In this document: positions 1 through 13,949 of the stretch, one piece after another | Layout: each line of letters starts with the position of its first letter | How positions within the stretch are numbered: the first letter of the stretch is position 1 | Assembly (NCBI GenBank): GCA_028023455.1 | Contig: JAQFVV010006502.1 | Coordinates: 866,001 to 930,000, forward strand | From: Epiperipatus broadwayi | Lineage: Eukaryota > Onychophora > Udeonychophora > Euonychophora > Peripatidae | Direction: 5' to 3' | Length of the DNA: 64,000 nucleotides | Translations under genes and position numbers: made by a program | The notes under the pieces: generated by a model | The model's input: the letters and a program-made list of their open reading frames with translations, nothing else | What the model was told of the DNA's origin: nothing | The model's database searches: none

Positions 1-766
1 GTGGAAAAAAAAAAACAATCAAACACACACACACATAAATTTGATTAATGAATAGTTAAATACATTTATTATAATTCAGTGTAATGCACCAAATAAAAAC
101 ATTAAACAAACAGAAAATATACCTTTGTTTTAAGATATGCATTCTTTATATAAAAAGAACAAAGAACAAAATAGATTTTGAGAGGTGACATCATTAAACA
201 ATATTTTTCACAGAACAAAATAATAATATTTTGATGAACCTAAAGAGATCTTTGTTTGAGGCTGAGGAAATCTTTGAAACTTCCTGTGAAATCTTTTGTT
301 TCACTAAATGCCAGTGATAATTTTTGTACTTGCTTCATAGCCACTTTTATAAATCTATAGAACTTATTCAAATACAATCATTATATTCACACAACTAGAA
401 AGACTATAAAAATTATTGAGTCTAAACTGTATTATTTATACAGTAAACTATTATATATAGAAAACACTTTTTTGCACAAATATATAAATATTGTCAACCC
501 AAATTTAAATTCTACTGATTGAATCTCACTATCTCAAGATTGATTTTTACTTTTTATTATTTTGATTGGACAAAAGCATAATCAATAACTTTTTTATTTT
601 CTTCTGTATGGTGTTCTCCTTTTTACAATTTTTAAATAGTTTTTAGAATTCTTTTATATATTTACAATGACCACATATTAATATTTTTACCAAAACAAAA
701 GCAAATATTATTTTTCCAAAATATCAGTAATCATATAAAATATCTACATAGTTGTTCTGGAAAACA

Positions 767-768
<2 letters not shown>
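1..768. other. AT-rich DNA, no gene seen
   Basis: No reading frame with protein-like composition, no RNA gene and no clear repeat boundary is visible. The sequence is simple AT-rich non-coding DNA leading into the microsatellite that follows. Confidence 0.6.
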
Positions 769-829
<61 letters not shown>

Positions 830-852
830 ATATATATGTGTGTGTGTGTGTG
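769..852. repeat. (TA)n/(TG)n compound microsatellite
   Basis: An uninterrupted run of TA dinucleotides passes into alternating TG and TA blocks and ends in (TG)n. It is a compound dinucleotide repeat. Confidence 0.95.
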
Positions 853-1115
853 TAAATGGGTAGGTAGATGGGTGGGAGGCTGGGTAAGTTGGTAGGAAGA
901 TAGGTAGTTAGGGAAAGAGGTATGTAGACAGCAGGTAGAGAAGTAGACAGGGAGATATAGATAGATAGGTAGCTGATTATGTAGTTAACTACATAGTAGA
1001 TAGGCAGATGAGTAGGTAGTTAGGAAGGGAGGGAATGATAGAGGAGTGGAGGTAGGTAGAAAAGTAGGTAGATAGGTTGGGAAGTTGGTTGATAGGCAAT
1101 AAGGTAGATAAGTAC
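853..1115. repeat. Degenerate GTAG/GATA purine-rich tetranucleotide repeat
   Basis: About 260 bases directly after the TG tract are built from variants of GTAG, GATA and GGGT words. Pyrimidines other than T are nearly absent, so the strand is strongly G/A/T-biased. It looks like an old tetranucleotide microsatellite that has diverged. No coding potential is visible. Confidence 0.75.
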
Positions 1116-3529
1116 ACACTAATATAAATATTTTACAAATAGATGATACTTTTCAAAATACAAGTATTTCATTCTTATTAAAACTGCAAAGAAATATACC
1201 ATTGTCATAAATATAATGATAAATAGTTCATTTATACTGATTTATGTAATGTTAGGTGACAATTACCAAGTCTGATTTCCAACCTTTTTTTTCAGTAGAA
1301 AAATGTTCATGTGTTTAATACTGAACTATTTAAAATAAGATTTTTTTGTTTAAATGATAAAATTAAAGTAGGGCTTGGAGAATACCATATAAAAATGTTG
1401 GTCAATGAAAGAATTTTTTATAATGAGAACTGAAAATGATTCCAAAGTTTCAAGTCTTCAAGAGTCTCTAAACCTGAAATATAGAAAAATTCTTCAGAAA
1501 AGTGGATAGCAATCATTTCTTAAGATGTTAAATTATTCAGAATTAAAAACACTAGCTAGTTTAAACAAAAGTGGATGAAGGAATTTTATTTAGGCTTTCT
1601 TTACATCCACTAGCAATAATTTTATTCAATTTATTAATAAAGAATCACTATAGACAGTTAAGAATATTTTCCCAATTTTTATCATTTTTTATAACAAATA
1701 TAAATACATTCTGGATATTATTTTGAAAACCTATTCAACTCTTGAAGACTCAATAGTTTTGATAAAAAGAATAATATTTGAGAAAAACATTAGCTGTGCA
1801 GTTGACAAAATATTTTTCTATATCAGCTATAGAACTAGTAACAAATTTATCCATTTTATTATGTAAAAAATGATCCACTTATTGAGAACATCATTCGAGT
1901 GATTTTCAAAGCTTATAAATATATGTATGAGTATGTTTGATACCTCTAACTTACTTTACATGTGAAAGTTGTTAATAAAATACACACAAAGTAAAAGAGA
2001 GTGGCCTGAGTTCCTGTGCTGGTGGACAGAAAATAAGGATTACATTGATAAAAAAGGAAAACTAAACTTGAAAATATACAATCTGAAGTCCAATTATTAT
2101 TTATTTTTCCTTGCACTTCTCCAATTTATCACATGATACTATCACATGACACCAATTACTCATTGATGTTACTGCAGTTTAATAATTTGTTATTTACACA
2201 CCTAAGCCAACCACTGTTTAATACATGCTAGATGATGGTACTTAAAAAATCCCCATTCAGTGATGTATTATTCAATATTTTCCAATCTAGGTGCAAGCTT
2301 TTGGCTTTCATCAGTGAAAAGTTTTGGATCTTGCACCAATACTCAAGAAACTTTAGGATCTAATGCAATTTTCTGATAGCTGCCATTATTTGTCACTCTT
2401 TTTAAGTATTAAGGTATTAGCTTAAAATTAAAAAATATATAATTGTTTTCAGTATAAGCTAACTTGGTTGTATAATCACATATATTTGGAGTTATTCAGT
2501 ATCTATTTGTAATGTAGTGTTTGAACAGCAATAGATACCTTGGTCAAAACAATACCAATTCTGGCCACAGGAAAAAGCTGCCTATATTTGTTAAAAGGAC
2601 CACAAAATAAATAGATACTGAACTGACTTCAGATCAAAATGACTACAGAAGTAAGATAGATTAAATTAGAAACATTTAATTTTTCAGTTTTGAGCAGGTA
2701 ACTTAATAGTTTCAAAAGAGATCAATGATGGTTCCTAGATGGAAGATGTATTAGATACTAAAGATCCAAGTACACTGTTCCTAGAAGCAAGACTTTTCAC
2801 TAATGAAAGGTATAGACTTGAAGCTAGTCTGGGAATATTGGCTAGTAAAATACTGAATTTGGACTTATTAAACAATTTTATCTGGCATTTATTATTTATT
2901 AACCCTTACAGTAGATGGTAAAGGTGTGAAAAAAATATTTTATCATATTTTGTAAAAGTATAACATGATGAAAATTAATAAGATGTCAATATAATGATGA
3001 ACATTCAAAATTTGGATATCTTTAGTGTATATTAAGAATAAAAGAACATTCAAAATATGAATGCATAGTAAGAGAGTGATCTGAGTTGGCACTAGTAGGC
3101 AGTTGTGATTAGATGGAGATGGGAAGAGAAAAACATTGACTAAATAAAAAAAAAATAGAAAAGATGTAGGTTAATGTAAATTATATGTAAAAATGTGTAC
3201 ATACAATAAAGCAAATCAATTTCCTTTTAATTAAATTTCTCAAAAACTGTTAAACAATTGAGGGTTTGCAAATACAGATTAAAAACATTCTAAGGAATAA
3301 TTAATTATCTTCTTTTCGAACATTGAAGCTATAGAGTTGAATGACTTCACTAACGAGTATGACTATGAAATATACTCATTGTGCATATTAAAGTTGTAAG
3401 TTCACTAGAGGGAATGCACATTTACAATATTAATCTGTTCACAAGCAATGGCAAAAATTTCTGATTCTGAGATGATGAAATGGCGTAGACTTGATAAATG
3501 TTAACAATCACTACAGCACACTTGTCAAA
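1116..3529. other. AT-rich DNA, no gene seen
   Basis: No protein similarity, RNA gene or well-bounded repeat is visible. Short similar stretches near 1,995-2,035 and 3,068-3,110 (a 'gagagtg-cctgagtt' type core) hint at two very old copies of one repeat, but boundaries cannot be set. A 60-codon open frame at 2,739-2,921 has no recognisable motif and is taken as chance. Confidence 0.5.
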
Positions 3530-3892
3530 TAAATATCTGAGAATTTAAATCATTAAACAATTTCTTAGTGTGATGATAATATCTTGGAATTTATTATTCA
3601 TGTTGAAGTTATCTCAGTATCAACTATAATATTGATGTAGAATGATAATCATTCTGTATCTAATCTATTCGAGCCCAAACTACATATCTAAATGAAAATA
3701 CATCATTTCTCAAATATATGTGTGAGAATTTAAATCATTTAAAAAATTTCTCAAAGGACTAGTTAAAGGGTAGTGTGATGATGATATCATGGATTGATGA
3801 TGAGGTTATCTCAGTATCAACTATAATCATTAATGTAGGGTAATATTCATTCTGGGAAATATTCATTCAATATCTAATCCATTCTAGTCCCA
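3530..3892. repeat. Diverged direct duplication, about 185-bp period
   Basis: Two adjacent units start with GAGAATTTAAATCAT (3,539 and 3,724) and share the block TTATCTCAGTATCAACTATA and a similar end (TATCTAATC-ATTC-AG-CCC). The second unit carries small insertions. This is an old tandem duplication of non-coding sequence just beyond the 3' end of the LINE that follows on the minus strand. Confidence 0.75.
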
Positions 3893-3964
3893 TTCTATCT
3901 GCTCTTTGCCTCATTACTATTTTTATTCCTAGAGACTAAACAGACATTAATATAGAATTATCTT

Positions 3965-6790
3965 ATCATCATCATCATCATTTTTGACAATTATTGATCA
4001 ACTGCAGGATGGTCTTTCCAAGTTTAATCCAATTTATCCAATCTCTAGCCTTTCTTTACAACAACATGCAAAAATCCTCATTATTTCAATGATCCATCTC
4101 ACATGTGGTCCATTTCTAAGTGTTTTATTGTTCATTAATATATCTTTTTTAGCATTTTATCTAGCCTAAACTACACTTATCAATGATATCAGTATCACTT
4201 GTTTTTCTATCACCTTTGTATTTCATTTTTGATTGCTTCTTGTTACTACTAAAATGCATCTCTATATTTTCAGAGTGGTCAGAAATCTTTGTATTGCTCT
4301 TCAGTTAAATATCCATGTCTCAGATTCATAAATAATAATTTATAGAATACATTTAGAATTTTGTTTTCAAACAGACATATTTCCTTTCAATTTTAAGTTA
4401 TTTCTACCAAAAGCATTCCCACAAAGTTTAATTCTATGATTAATTTTATGCATTATGTTTCCATATGTAGTAATAATTTGACCAATATATTTGTAGTTGT
4501 TAACTTCTTTTAACTTATCATTATCAATCTTTATTTTTTTTGTTTGAGAAAATCCATTGAACATTGCTTTAGTCTTTTTAACATTTATCTTAAGTCCTAT
4601 TCTCTTATTTTCATCTAATAACTCTTAGAAACATGTTCTGAAGCTCTGAAATATTATTTGCAAAAATAACTACATTAGCTATAAAATGTAGAGGTCTTAA
4701 ATAATCTTCATTTACTTTTTAAATGGAAAGCCAAGAGAGTAGAAGTAATTATTCCAAAATTGCTGTAAAAGATGTGGAATCATTATATATTACATCCTTC
4801 TCAATGTTAATCTGCCAAACATGGATTGCATAATGCAATCATTGCTCTTGCATTTTTATAAATATACATTAGATCATGACAATATCCTGGATCTATACTT
4901 TAATGATCAAAAGCTTTAATTACTAAAGAAATATTTATAGAATCAAATGTGTTAATAATCTACCAAAATATAATGACAACTCATATTCATTAGTTTTTTC
5001 TATAACTTTTCCCAATATTTTGAAATAATTCCACTAATAAAACCACTTTTAAATCCATCTTGGTTTTTTTATTTGGTTAAAAATCCAGTTTTTTTTTAGA
5101 TTAGTTGTAATTATATTGGTAAAATTTTTGTATAGAACAGATAAAAGACAGGCAGGTTCTAATATTTTAGAACTTTTTTTAAATATTAATATTAGTAATG
5201 CTTTTTTCCAATTATCTGGTCCATCTCTATCAGTTAAACATTTGGTATATAACTTTGCCAAAAAATATTATTTTCTTCACCTGCTTCTTTTATGATATTG
5301 ATTATAAATTCCAACATTAAGTGTAGCTTTTTCTTCATAGATTTAATTGCATTTCTCACTTCTGCATTTAAAATTCTTGACAATTTGAAAAATAGAATAG
5401 TTGTAGAAAAAACTTTTCCTTGTTTTTTATTACTATATGATTCTGAAAAGAACTCTTCTACACATTTTATGATGTCATCTCTCTTTTTAGTAATAGTTCC
5501 ATTTTTTTCTTATTACAAAAATAATTGTCCTACCAATATCAAAATATACTTTTGTACATTTGAAACTTTTATTTTTTCTATAAATTTCTTACTAAGCCAC
5601 AATTATATTTTCTTATATCATTATTAACTCTTTTTTGCACCATTTTACAAAATTCAAGATATTCAATCCTTTTCAATACATCATTTTTATATATTGGGCA
5701 AATCAAAAGATATATTAGTTACAGGACTCATTTTTCTTGTTTTTTACTGTTGTATAATTCTTGATAAAACTCTTAGCACACTTTATGGCATCTCTTTTTT
5801 AGTAATAGTTTCTATTCTTTCCTTATTGCAACATAATTGTCTTACCACTACCAAGATATTCTTTCACACATTTGAAACTTATTCTTTTTTATACTTTTTC
5901 TCACTAATTCACAATTATATTTTCTTATATCATTATTAAGTTAAATATTTTTTGCACCATTTTACAAATTTTTAGACATTTAATCCTTCTTGTTGCATCA
6001 TTTTATATAATTTTATTCCTTTTTTTCTTCATAAATTATCTTGTCTCAGTAGAAATTTTATTGGTATTTTATTGGTCAATTGCTGCTTTTGTGTACCAGC
6101 TATTTTTGTTGCAGTTTTTAAAAAAATGCATTGTTTATCTTATTGATTTTGTTCAAATATGAAACATATTCAAAATTTTTTGATATTTTAAAATGATTTG
6201 CAAATTCTAACTTAAATTCATTGCAATGTTTTGTAGGTTAGGAATATCAGCTATGAATATTGTCTTTCTTAATAATTTTTGACTCTAATTTTACATTTAC
6301 ACTATCTTATATCCCTTCCTGTGTTGAATTTATTAAGAACATTACCATCTTAAAATAATATTTTCTGTTAATCAAAATATAATGAACATCTATTTGTTAT
6401 TAATTCTATTTACTGTTTAAGGTAATCAAGTTTAGATGTGTATTATAATTAGGTATTAATAAAATATGTTTTGAATATGTATGAATAAACAATTCATAAT
6501 CAATTGATTAATAAATTTTAATCTGTTGGAATATGTCAATATTCATATCAGAAATTACACTACTAATTTTTAAAGTGAAATTACAATTATTATCAAAGTT
6601 TCAAATGGATCTTCTATTTCTAAGATGACATGTGTCAATTTAATTATATTTTCAAAAAAATTCTTATATTCTATAAAAGAACAATGGTGTATACTGACAT
6701 AGCAATTTACCAAAATCATGATATATAAATAAACACAAATAAATTTTTTTGTGTTATTTCTACAAACTTAAATGCAAATTCAAACCAATC
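3965..6790 (-). pseudogene. Decayed RTE-like LINE (endonuclease plus reverse transcriptase)
   Basis: Read on the minus strand with many stops and frameshifts, the expected LINE order is still recognisable. An AP-endonuclease end (an 'IDVHYILINRKY' block then a 'TGRD-R-V-A' block, about 6,300-6,400) is followed by a linker, then reverse transcriptase N-terminal sequence (AKLYTKCLTDRDGPDNWKKA, 5,049-5,261) and 'YKNARAMI' (about 4,840). A diverged catalytic region with 'ENKRIGLKINVKKTKAMF' follows at 4,560-4,620. The classic post-catalytic segment 'VNNYKYIGQIITTYG' lies at 4,367-4,564, and a C-terminal 'LERPSCS' sits near 4,010. The minus-strand 3' tail is a short ATG-repeat run at about 3,967-3,982, usual for RTE-type LINEs. 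Traces matching the middle of the endonuclease reach about 6,790. It is dead. Clade assignment is by general resemblance only. Confidence 0.8.
5380..6000 (-). repeat. 312-bp internal duplication inside the LINE relic
   Basis: The stretch encoding (minus strand) an 'IEYLEFCKMVQK'-like segment between endonuclease and reverse transcriptase occurs twice, about 312 bases apart. The word TCTTATATCATTATTAA is at 5,611 and again near 5,923. The copies have diverged, so the duplication is old. Confidence 0.75.
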
Positions 6791-6799
6791 CATTTTTCT

Positions 6800-8015
6800 T
6801 ATTACTTCTTCAATGCTTTTTTTTTAATTATTCCATCTGACCTTTTATAGAACTAATTTTCATCTCTTCTAAATTTACTATTTAAAATTATTATTCCAAT
6901 CCTAATTAAATAAAGAGATTTTTATGCCAAAATATCTCTTTAATATGAGTTTAATACTATTTATAAAGATAACTTCTTTGATTTTTATTTTCTTTTATAA
7001 TTTGTATACTGTTATTTTAATAATATCCTTCTCAAACATATGTAGTGTTTCCATTGTATGTAAATAAACTGGTGAATTTCTATTATATTTATATTGTGTT
7101 AATCTTCTGTAAATTGAATTTTTTGTTTTCTTAACATAATTAGCTTTAATATTATTTAGGTGACATTTTTTTGCATTTAATTTCATATACTCCATTTATA
7201 ACATTATCTGTATTTTTATTATATTTTTTAATGTATTTGTTATCTAAAATTTTAATTATGGTTTTCCTATTTTTATTTACTAATTAAAAATTTATTATGT
7301 TAGTAAACTTTTTATTCATTTTACTGTTATTTATATTTTTAACTACATTAATATTACAAGTTTTTATAACCATGTAGTTAATTTTATTATTACTATTAAC
7401 ATTATTACAACATTTTCTTCATTGTTATTTTTACAAATAACTTTACTTTCTGTAAACCTTATATTATTATTTATAAACCTAATTGGATAATCATTATTTA
7501 AAACCTCCTCTATTAACTTTATTTTTCTTTTATAATCATCCATATTTAAACAATAATTTATCGCCCTATGAATTCTAGAATTTATTTCCTATCTATATTA
7601 CAGGTCAATTGATAATATTATTATCCATATTTATTTTTTATATATTGATGTTTTTATGTTACATCTACTATTTATATAAAATTTAATTAACATTATATCC
7701 AATATGCAAGATTATTTACTTCTTATTTAACAGTAAATTTAAAATTGGTATCGAAATTATTAATACCTTCAATAAAAAAAATCTATTTGTCTTTGAATTC
7801 TATTAAATATTAATAGATAATCATCTACATATGTTTTCATAAAAATTGGAGCATTTTTATTTTTTAATATTTCCTATTCTAAATCTTCCATATAAATACT
7901 ACTCAACACTCCATTAACACTCCGCTTCCATTAACAAATCCACTTTTTGTTTGTAATATTTATCATTAAATTCAAATGTAGAAATATAAATTTACCTATA
8001 GAACATTTAAAAGAG
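6800..8015 (-). pseudogene. Penelope-like element relic, reverse transcriptase to GIY-YIG, left arm of palindrome
   Basis: On the minus strand the end of a Penelope-type reverse transcriptase is readable in pieces. A 'FNDKYYKQK' block (about 7,960) is followed by a 'YMEDLE' block (about 7,890) and the catalytic 'FMKTYVDDYLLIF' (about 7,830), then 'INNFDTNFKFTV'. Downstream at 6,995-7,195 is a GIY-YIG-like nuclease remnant ('NYVKKTKNSIYRRL', then 'NRNSPVYLHTMETLHMF'), the expected C-terminal domain of this class. The usual second G-Y-I-G signature has become Y-V-K. Many stops are present. The same sequence recurs inverted from about 8,045. Confidence 0.82.
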
Positions 8016-8044
8016 ATTATTGAAATTTGTTGAAAAAAGTAACA

Positions 8045-9310
<1,266 letters not shown>

Positions 9311-9956
9311 GATAGCTGGAAAAGCTGAATAATGAGGAGGAGATAGGTATTGGAATTATTTAAGTAGTAATATATTAAAATAAAAATAGTTTATTATAAT
9401 TTATAATGTTTAATAGATTAATTATAATAATTTTTAATTTGAATTCTATATAGTAATATTTAGATTGATAATAAAAAAAAAACAAAAAAAAAACAAGTAA
9501 TATATGATTATAAGTTTTATAGGTTGACTATATTTTTCAGTTTTTAATATGGAGATAACATTAATTGATCTAAATGAATTTATAGATATTAAGAATACTA
9601 ATATGACTTCTTAACATCTTTATGCTCTCATTCCCAAATGCTTAAGATTTGTCCATACATAAACGTTTGTGTTGAAAAGAGAGATGGATTCACTCTATTT
9701 TTTCACAAAGACATTATTTTGTGTTTCAAAGTGAGAGTATTCATTCATAGTTAAAAATCCACAAAGTGCATATGCATTAGCTTGATGGGCGATTATTACT
9801 ATTACAATTTATAAAACATAGCACTATATAAAACAAATATCTTATTTAATATGATTTCTGTAATAATCATAATTAATGATATATAGATGTAGTATAAGTT
9901 TGGAATTGTTTAGCATATAGGTAGTATTTATTTATGTATTGTATATAAATAAGTAT

Positions 9957-9985
9957 AATATATATATATATAAGTGTAGTATAGT

Positions 9986-10052
<67 letters not shown>
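9957..10052. repeat. (TA)n microsatellite
   Basis: Two TA blocks are separated by a short unique stretch; the longer one, about 65 bases, lies at 9,987-10,052. Tyr-Ile repeat frames on the minus strand are artefacts. Confidence 0.95.
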
Positions 10053-10055
<3 letters not shown>

Positions 10056-10139
10056 AGATATATGCAAAGAAATGAGTCATTTATAAGTAGATATAATGTA
10101 TTTATATGATTGTGTTGTGTATTCATATATTTATATATG

Positions 10140-10205
10140 CTTTATAGCTTTGAGGAAGATTTTTGAGTAATCAAACTGTCAGATGGATTAATTTTAATAA
10201 AATAA
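10140..10205 (+). other. Possible hammerhead-like remnant of a Penelope terminal repeat
   Basis: The string CTTTGAGGAAGATT is followed by a short loop, then AATCAAACTGTC. It has the order of a hammerhead core: a CUGANGA-like segment, a small stem II (GATT/AATC) and a GAAA-like segment (here CAAA), then GTC. Hammerhead motifs are known from Penelope-like terminal repeats, and this lies downstream of the plus-strand Penelope arm. The key residues deviate, so activity is not expected. The assignment is inference. Confidence 0.3.
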
Positions 10206-13200
10206 GCATTGAAAAAGTAATAAGAAAGGTGAATTGATTTGATTTTTTATAATTTTATCAATGCATAAAGAAGGGTAAATTAAAATGCAGATTCATGATC
10301 TTTCTAATTATGAACAAATATTAATAAAGGAAGAAGAGAAAAAATATTTCAAATATTTATATAACACTAAACATCAAATAATCAAAGACATAAATGTAAT
10401 AAACCACATCTTTAAATATAATTAAAATTATGACTAAAAATTATAAAAATTGTAAGACAATAAATAAACCAGAATATTCTTACATATAATTTTAGAATTA
10501 CAACTTTGCAGATTTGCTTTTGATTTTGAATTTACTGGCTTGCAGTAAGAAATATATACATATACATGTTCAGATGTTTTTGAGATAAAATTTTTTTATA
10601 TGTCTTCCTATATTATGATCACTTTTTTTGCTTTGATGACATTTTTTCTTGTATTTAGTCTTTCACATAGAGATTTTGAAAATAAGTATTATCTATATTG
10701 TCAACCATATTATAGGAGAAAAGGGTATATACAAAATCTGTAGACAAATATTCAAAAGTGTTAGTCACTTAGTTTGATGTTGCTAATACATGGTAAAGAT
10801 TATCTATGTTGTTATGAATTAACAGATTTATTTTATTATATGTCAAGTGCTACATTAACTGAAGGATATAAATCTAGTTGCCACTAATGTCCTGCATGAA
10901 TTTAGTTAACAACTATTTTCTTCTAGAATATTTGCATCCAGTATTAATATATCTTTGTATCAACATTAGAAAACAAATATAACACCTTTATTTTATAATA
11001 ACACATTATTTTACAAATTACAATTATGTTACTTAACCAAATGTATTTTTTATAAATTCATAAATAAGACTGATTGTTTATCTTAGACTTTTTTTCAAAA
11101 TTGTTTACCAGAATAACAGAATGTCAAAATAAATTAATTATTTTGTCTGTTCTAAAAATTATTTAAGTTTTTAAGTTATTTTCTTTTAAATCAAACCATT
11201 TTTTTAAACATTACAAACTTTTATTTCTTACTGAATTCTTTTAAATTAATTCAATTCAAAATTTAAACAAAATCATTTACCCTTAAAATGTTTGCAAATA
11301 TTGAAACATTTCAAATTTACAAAAGTTTAACCTACATTCTAATTAGGAATTATACATAATACTAAATATTTTTATTATCTCATTATAACAGCTATTCAAT
11401 ATTTTTAGAGTACAAATGGAGATTAACTCTCACTCTCATAATTATTGAGAATTTTTAGATGTACTTCTCAGAAAAAGTGTTGTTGTTCCACTGCTTTAGA
11501 ACACTGTTTTACCACTATCATAACTCATTTGACAGAATTTTTTAATAACTTAGATTTTTCTTTACTGCTTTTATTGAGGTTTTTATTGAAAAAGATGTCT
11601 TAAAGAGATCAGTTTCTTACAGGAAATTGGTTAAAATTTGATAGCTTTATTCCATTGTTTATGACAGAAACAAAATCCCACAAAGGGTTCACTTCCTTTT
11701 GGTCTAGTTTTGACACAATGCTTTTTGGATAAAAAATGCATGATTTTTTTGCTTATTTATAAAGTATTTTTGATTATTTTTGTTAAAAATTGATTGATTA
11801 TTATTAAAGCCAAAACAAAACACACATTTTCAATTTATTTACATGTTTTTTATTTTTAGAAAATAAAATCCAATAAACTTGACTGTAATACAAACAAAGT
11901 AAATCCTGGATGGGTATTGTCATTATCTGTCAGAATAACACAGTTTTAAAATCTTATCAATTATTGTAATAATTATAAAGCAAATATCAGATTTTAATGC
12001 AGAATATAAAAGATTTGTCATAAATACCACATTCATTTGTTCACATTAAAAAAATAACAACTTACAAATGAATTCATTTATTTTATGAGTTTACTTTCAT
12101 ATTGAAGTTTTACCATTGTGTGACATAATTATATCCTTTGTTTATATTTACAAATCAGTTTTTAAATGTTTAAAAATATCAAATGTGATTTTGTAGACTA
12201 TTCTTCATTTATAAAATTAAATTAGAAATAAATAAACTTTAATTTATTGAGTTTTAGTACAAAATAAAGATTTTATATAGAAATGAAAGGTTGATCATTT
12301 TCAAAAACTTCCACCAGGTGGAACAATAGAAAATATCAGAAGTTGAAAGAGTTAATAAAACTATTCCTTACTTGCTCACTTTTTAAATATCTTCCACATA
12401 ATAAATAAGACAGTCAATGATAAATGACTTTTTTATATTTTAGTTGTTGGCATTTACTTTATCAATCTTCTGTTGCACTTTACACAATAATTCTTATTTT
12501 GCATTTCATAGGAAAATGCTTATTTAATAGGATAAAATGACAATTTAGTAAATAATATTATGTATGTGTGGGTATGTGTTAGGTCAATATGCATACCTTC
12601 ACAACTTGTATTTAATAATATAAATAATTTGTGACTTTAAAATATATTATAATTTTAGGAGCTGATAGTTATTTCCTAATTCTTTATTAAATTTAATTAA
12701 CTAACACACATTACGCCATTATTTTACCATCTTAATATATGACTACTTTTAAAATTTTGATTATGATATCAAGAAATTCCAATGACATTCATAAACTTCA
12801 ATTTTCATTAATGAAAGTATTATTGTGGCCTGAATTTATTTGGTCTTAAATAATTTTCACAATGTTAATGCATCTAAACATTATTATTTTTCTTTGACAT
12901 TTTAATTAGAATTCAAAATCTATCAAGAGTAGGTAGTATCATTTATTTCAGTTTCAGAGAGTTAAATAATTATGTAACATGAGTTAAGGGATTACATTTA
13001 ATAAGTATAGAGTATTTGCATTGGCTTTAAAAAGTATTAAGCATCAAAAATATTGCTATTTAATTGTACTCTTATATATTTATAATAAATTAAAATCCAT
13101 CAGAATGTTAAAGATAAGATTTTAAGATTTTGTCCTGGGAAAACTATTTAATATGAAAACAGTTATAGACCATAATAACATACCTTGTAATGACTATTAA

Positions 13201-13250
13201 AATTCACAAATGACCCTGTCGTCATCTTAATAACAATATAAAAAAAATCA
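10206..13250. other. AT-rich DNA, no gene seen
   Basis: About 3 kb without a recognisable coding segment, RNA gene or sharply bounded repeat. Oligo-A and oligo-T runs and short ATTTA-rich words dominate. Confidence 0.5.
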
Positions 13251-13254
13251 GAAC

Positions 13255-13330
13255 TGATATTGTTTTCATCTGATGAAGATGGTTATATGGTGATGCAATG
13301 TTAATTAATTAATAAATTTAATTAAATTTA
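13255..13330 (+). other. Possible hammerhead-like remnant
   Basis: CATCTGATGAAGAT, then a short loop and ATGCAATGTTAATTAATTAA, has the CUGAUGA-stem-GAAAC-like layout of Penelope-associated hammerheads, with GAAAC changed to GCAAT. It is flanked by TTAATTAAT-type words and lies 35 bases before a (TA)n tract. No Penelope coding sequence is next to it, so it would be an isolated terminal-repeat fragment. Confidence 0.3.
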
Positions 13331-13361
13331 TGTTAAGAGATTGTTACTTGACTCCTAAAAT

Positions 13362-13364
<3 letters not shown>

Positions 13365-13407
<43 letters not shown>

Positions 13408-13438
13408 TATATAGGATATATATATATATATATATATA
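13365..13438. repeat. (TA)n microsatellite with interruptions
   Basis: TA dinucleotides with two small interruptions, including an ATAGGATA word near the middle. Confidence 0.95.
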
Positions 13439-13885
13439 ACGATAGATCCAAGATATATCATTTAGCTTAATAAACGAAAAATGGTAACTTAAATTTTATA
13501 TCAAAGATAAAAGAATTAAAACATTGTAACCTGCTGAGCATAAGCTATTTAACAAACGATCAGGCTGGTGAGTTATCAATCATATTATATTAAGGGGACT
13601 CATACACATAAATAGTCATCGAAATTTAATGCTTTCAATACTCAAGTAAATATTAATTATTGATAAAAATATCGGTGGCTTTAATTCATCAATTTCTACT
13701 TAAGACATTGTAACAATTTTTAATAAATAAACTTAGAAAGATTCAAATATAAATATTACCATTTTATACCTGGATAGTAGCTATAATAGTCATCAAACAG
13801 ATATATTAACATATCATTGGATTAAATGAAACATATTTCTATAATTAGATTTCTAAGATATCACAATATCAATAATTAGAAACAA

Positions 13886-13945
13886 TAATGCCTGGAGACT
13901 AGTCATTTAAGGTGTCTGGCCTATTTCAAATCCTAGTTAGGCAGG
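13886..13945 (+). repeat. tRNA-like SINE head or truncated tRNA pseudogene
   Basis: A roughly 60-base stretch is bounded by inverted ATAATGCCTG and CAGGCATTAT. It holds a box A-like segment (TAGTCATTTAAGG) and a box B-like segment (TTTCAAATCC) in the right order, but it is too short to hold an anticodon arm. It is most likely a degenerate SINE head or tRNA relic. Confidence 0.35.
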
Positions 13946-13949
13946 CATT

